From the NCBI GenBank assembly GCA_902573735.1, contig CACGLH010000007.1, positions 1 through 64,000 of the forward strand: 64,000 bases of DNA. The letters run 5' to 3'. Position 1 is the stretch's first letter. Every line of letters starts with the position of its first letter. The notes beneath the pieces were generated by a model that was not told the DNA's origin, made no database searches, and saw only the letters and a list, made by a program, of their open reading frames with translations. The translations under genes were made by a program, and so were the position numbers. Of the stretch, positions 62,081-64,000 are shown in pieces. Source of the DNA: an uncultured Alphaproteobacteria bacterium. GTDB lineage: Bacteria > Pseudomonadota > Alphaproteobacteria > Rhodobacterales > Rhodobacteraceae.

Positions 62081-62608
62081 ATGATTACTCCCACAAGAAA
62101 AGCACCAAATTTAGTCTTACCAACAGTCTATCATAGTGAATTTAATTTATTTAATGAAGAACCTGTAAATTTTACTATGGTGATATTTATAAGAGGTTTA
62201 CATTGTCCACTGTGCATCACTTATCTCAAACAGATGATGAAATATCTACAAACTTTAAAAGATATTGGAGTAGACTATATAATTGTTTCTTCAGATGATA
62301 AAACTCGAGCTACACAAATGTTGCAGAAAGTTGGATCAACAGAATTAAGGTTAGCTTATGACCTTGATATTGCAAAGGCAAAGGAATGGGATTTATTCAT
62401 ATCAAAAGGAAGAGGTAAAACATCAATAGGAGTTGATGAATTAGATTTTTTTCCTGAACCAGGCTTATTTTTAATTAAACCTGACAAGACTATTTTCTCT
62501 GCATATATACAATCAATGCCTTTTGCTAGGCCACAATTCGAAGACATAATTAACTCTTTAAACTTTATTATTGATAAAAAATATCCTGCTAGGGGAAATA
62601 TTAATTAA
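62081..62608 (+). CDS. Peroxiredoxin-like (AhpC/TSA) protein
   Basis: 175 residues of the thioredoxin fold. VIFIRGLHCPLCITYLKQM contains Cys42 and Cys45 in place of the usual peroxidatic PxxxxC, as in peroxiredoxin-like families of marine bacteria. YIIVSSDDKTRATQML and FFPEPGLFLIKPD complete the fold. Likely a redox enzyme, with activity unproven. The gap before it (61898-62080) has no gene. Confidence 0.8.
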   Translation: MITPTRKAPNLVLPTVYHSEFNLFNEEPVNFTMVIFIRGLHCPLCITYLKQMMKYLQTLKDIGVDYIIVSSDDKTRATQMLQKVGSTELRLAYDLDIAKAKEWDLFISKGRGKTSIGVDELDFFPEPGLFLIKPDKTIFSAYIQSMPFARPQFEDIINSLNFIIDKKYPARGNIN

Positions 62609-62642
62609 ATTTAATACCCAAATAAATTTATAAAAATTTGTC

Positions 62643-63055
62643 ATGAATGACCTGTACTTAACAACAATCTTTGCTTCACTATTTACAATTTATATATTTT
62701 TCTTTCATTTAGAGTTGGATATTTTAGGGGCAGCCCTGTTATGAGATTTATTTTCAAAATGGATGATAAAATCAATGAAAATAAATTAGTACGTAAAGTT
62801 AGATCACATGGTAATTTTTCAGAATATGTCCCACTTTTTTTAATACTTCTTCTAATTTTAGAAATTAAAAATGAAACTCTATTTTTATACTTGCTAATAA
62901 CATGTTTAATTTTTTTATATGGTAGAATAGCTCATGCTATTTGCTTTTCTTTTTATGAATTTAACCCATTCCTAAGAATTTCAGGAATGCTTTTTACTTA
63001 CTTAGGATTAGCCATGCTTAGCTTTTTAATATACCAATTATATTCATTCAAATGA
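62643..63055 (+). pseudogene. MAPEG-family membrane protein, frameshifted
   Basis: A first frame from ATG 62643 encodes the first membrane helix (LYLTTIFASLFTIYIFF) but runs to a TGA. A second frame, offset by two bases, encodes the rest: FRVGYFRGSPV, then the MAPEG core VRKVRSHGNFSEYVPLFLILLLILE and two further helices to 63055. Adding one T in the T run at about 62696-62700 joins both into one 137-residue MAPEG protein. The frame is thus broken by one base, either a real mutation or a sequencing error. Members are glutathione-related or eicosanoid-like membrane proteins. Confidence 0.75.
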
Positions 63056-63106
63056 ATTAAAAACCTATCTTTTTAAGTTAAATATTTTTAAAATCTAGGA
63101 GAGAAA

Positions 63107-63979
63107 TTGGAAAATCTTCGTGGGATTCTTTTTATGACATTAGCAATGGCTAGTTTCGCATTAGAAGACTTAATTATAAAGATCTTGTCAGAAAATATGC
63201 CAGTTGCCCAAATTCTTTTGTCGGTAGGTATAGTTTCAGTTTGTCTTTTATTTTTAATTGGTAAAATTCAAAAAATCCCACCTTTAAGATACCAAGATTT
63301 AAGAAATCCAATTATACTTATACGTTCTTTATCAGATATGTTGGGAGCAATCTTTATAGTATATGCAATATCACTAATTTCTTTGTCAACAGTTTCTTCA
63401 ATTTTGCAAGCCATTCCCTTATTGGTGACCGCTGGATCTGCAATTATTCTAAAAGAAAAAGTAGGATGGAGACGTTGGTCAGCAGTTATAGTAGGTTTTA
63501 TTGGTGTTATTTTAATATTAAAACCCGGTATGGATAGTTTTCAAAGTTCCACTATTTTTGCGTTTTTAGGAATAATTTTTTTGGGTATTAGAGATCTTAT
63601 AACAAGAACTATAAATAAAGATATCCCATCTTTAACAATTTCAGTATATGCCTTTATTGCAACTACTTTGGGTGGAACACTGTTAATACCAATAAGTAAA
63701 CCTTTTATAACATTTTCATTAGTTCATTTGCAATTAATAATATTATGCGCAATCATAGCCTGTTTTTCATATTTTATGCTTGTTTTAGCTACTAGAAAAG
63801 GCGATGTATCCGTCATATCTCCTTTTCGTTATACTAGACTTATTTTTGCTTTGATATTGGCTGTTTTTATATTGAAAGAAAATCCTGACTTCGTCACTAT
63901 ATCTGGTGCTATTATTATAGTACTATCAGGATGTTATAATTTTTGGAGAGAATATAGATTGAAAAATGAGATAACATAA
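63107..63979 (+). CDS. EamA-family (DMT) transporter
   Basis: 290 residues and ten predicted helices in two EamA repeats. The first has ASFALEDLIIKILSENMPVAQIL and LQAIPLLVTAGSAIILKEKVG; the second ends with ILAVFILKENPDFVTISGAIIIVLSG. AGGAGAG at 63097-63103 decides the TTG start at 63107. It is distinct from the EamA gene at 16524. Substrate unknown. Confidence 0.87.
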   Translation: MENLRGILFMTLAMASFALEDLIIKILSENMPVAQILLSVGIVSVCLLFLIGKIQKIPPLRYQDLRNPIILIRSLSDMLGAIFIVYAISLISLSTVSSILQAIPLLVTAGSAIILKEKVGWRRWSAVIVGFIGVILILKPGMDSFQSSTIFAFLGIIFLGIRDLITRTINKDIPSLTISVYAFIATTLGGTLLIPISKPFITFSLVHLQLIILCAIIACFSYFMLVLATRKGDVSVISPFRYTRLIFALILAVFILKENPDFVTISGAIIIVLSGCYNFWREYRLKNEIT

Positions 63980-64000
63980 TTCAATGATATTTTAATTAAA

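Overview
The window is AT-rich (about 30% GC by eye), gene-dense DNA with short intergenic gaps, several TTG/GTG starts and many gene overlaps. The protein families point to a streamlined marine alphaproteobacterium, for example a SAR11/HIMB59/AEGEAN-169-like lineage. The clues are the GlxBCD/MgsABC set, the CoA-binding protein beside MetY, a GspC-like envelope protein of Rhodobacteraceae type, and tRNA-Tyr next to rlmB. The lineage is an inference, because no rRNA gene is present. I see no insertion sequence, phage gene, CRISPR array or complete rRNA.

Layout. 0-7 kb: a TylF-like methyltransferase flanked by apparently decayed DNA, tRNA-Tyr, a secreted ankyrin protein, then rlmB / CoA-binding protein / metY / a GspC-like membrane protein. 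7-16.4 kb: a divergent sugar or polyol locus. A Gfo/Idh/MocA dehydrogenase and a TIM-barrel isomerase face a binding-protein ABC transporter with two different ATPases and a small membrane protein, ending in DhaL and DhaK. 16.5-21 kb: an EamA exporter, a glutamine cyclotransferase and a NitT/TauT-type ABC transporter. 21-28 kb: sugar oxidation and lactone genes (COG3618 lactonase, SMP-30 lactonase, isomerase, PfkB kinase, fucose-dehydrogenase-like aldo/keto reductase) and a BtpA/M42 pair resembling SgcQ/SgcX. 28-35.5 kb: a second CUT1 sugar ABC transporter with its ATPase, a FucU mutarotase, a PfkB kinase and a Gfo/Idh protein. 35.5-40.6 kb: a stand-alone lipoyl domain, a fused 2-oxoacid dehydrogenase E1, a PfkB kinase, a decayed FrcA-like ATPase and a second FucU. 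40.7-52 kb: a mixed region with a GAF protein, PhyH, YdcF, cupin, pirin, haloalkane dehalogenase, small alpha/beta proteins, DUF411, acyl-CoA synthetase and rhodanese. 52-64 kb: an 875-residue four-domain protein, an OYE oxidoreductase, an MsbA-like exporter, MgsABC, MipA/OmpV, a peroxiredoxin-like protein, a frameshifted MAPEG gene and a second EamA transporter.

How it fits together. About half of the window (7-41 kb) is a sugar/polyol scavenging island with two CUT1 importers, the remnant of a CUT2 importer, three PfkB kinases, a DhaKL kinase, two sugar isomerases, two Gfo/Idh dehydrogenases, two mutarotases and two lactonases. No recognisable DNA-binding transcription factor is encoded anywhere in the 64 kb. 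In all three intact importers a strong RNA hairpin lies just after the binding-protein gene, which would let the binding protein be made in excess of the membrane parts.

The most unusual single gene is 52142-54769 (minus): two cyclic-nucleotide-binding-like domains, a PlsC-like acyltransferase and an SGNH hydrolase in one chain. Two genes look broken by single changes: the FrcA-like ATPase (in-frame stop) and the MAPEG gene (one base missing in a T run).
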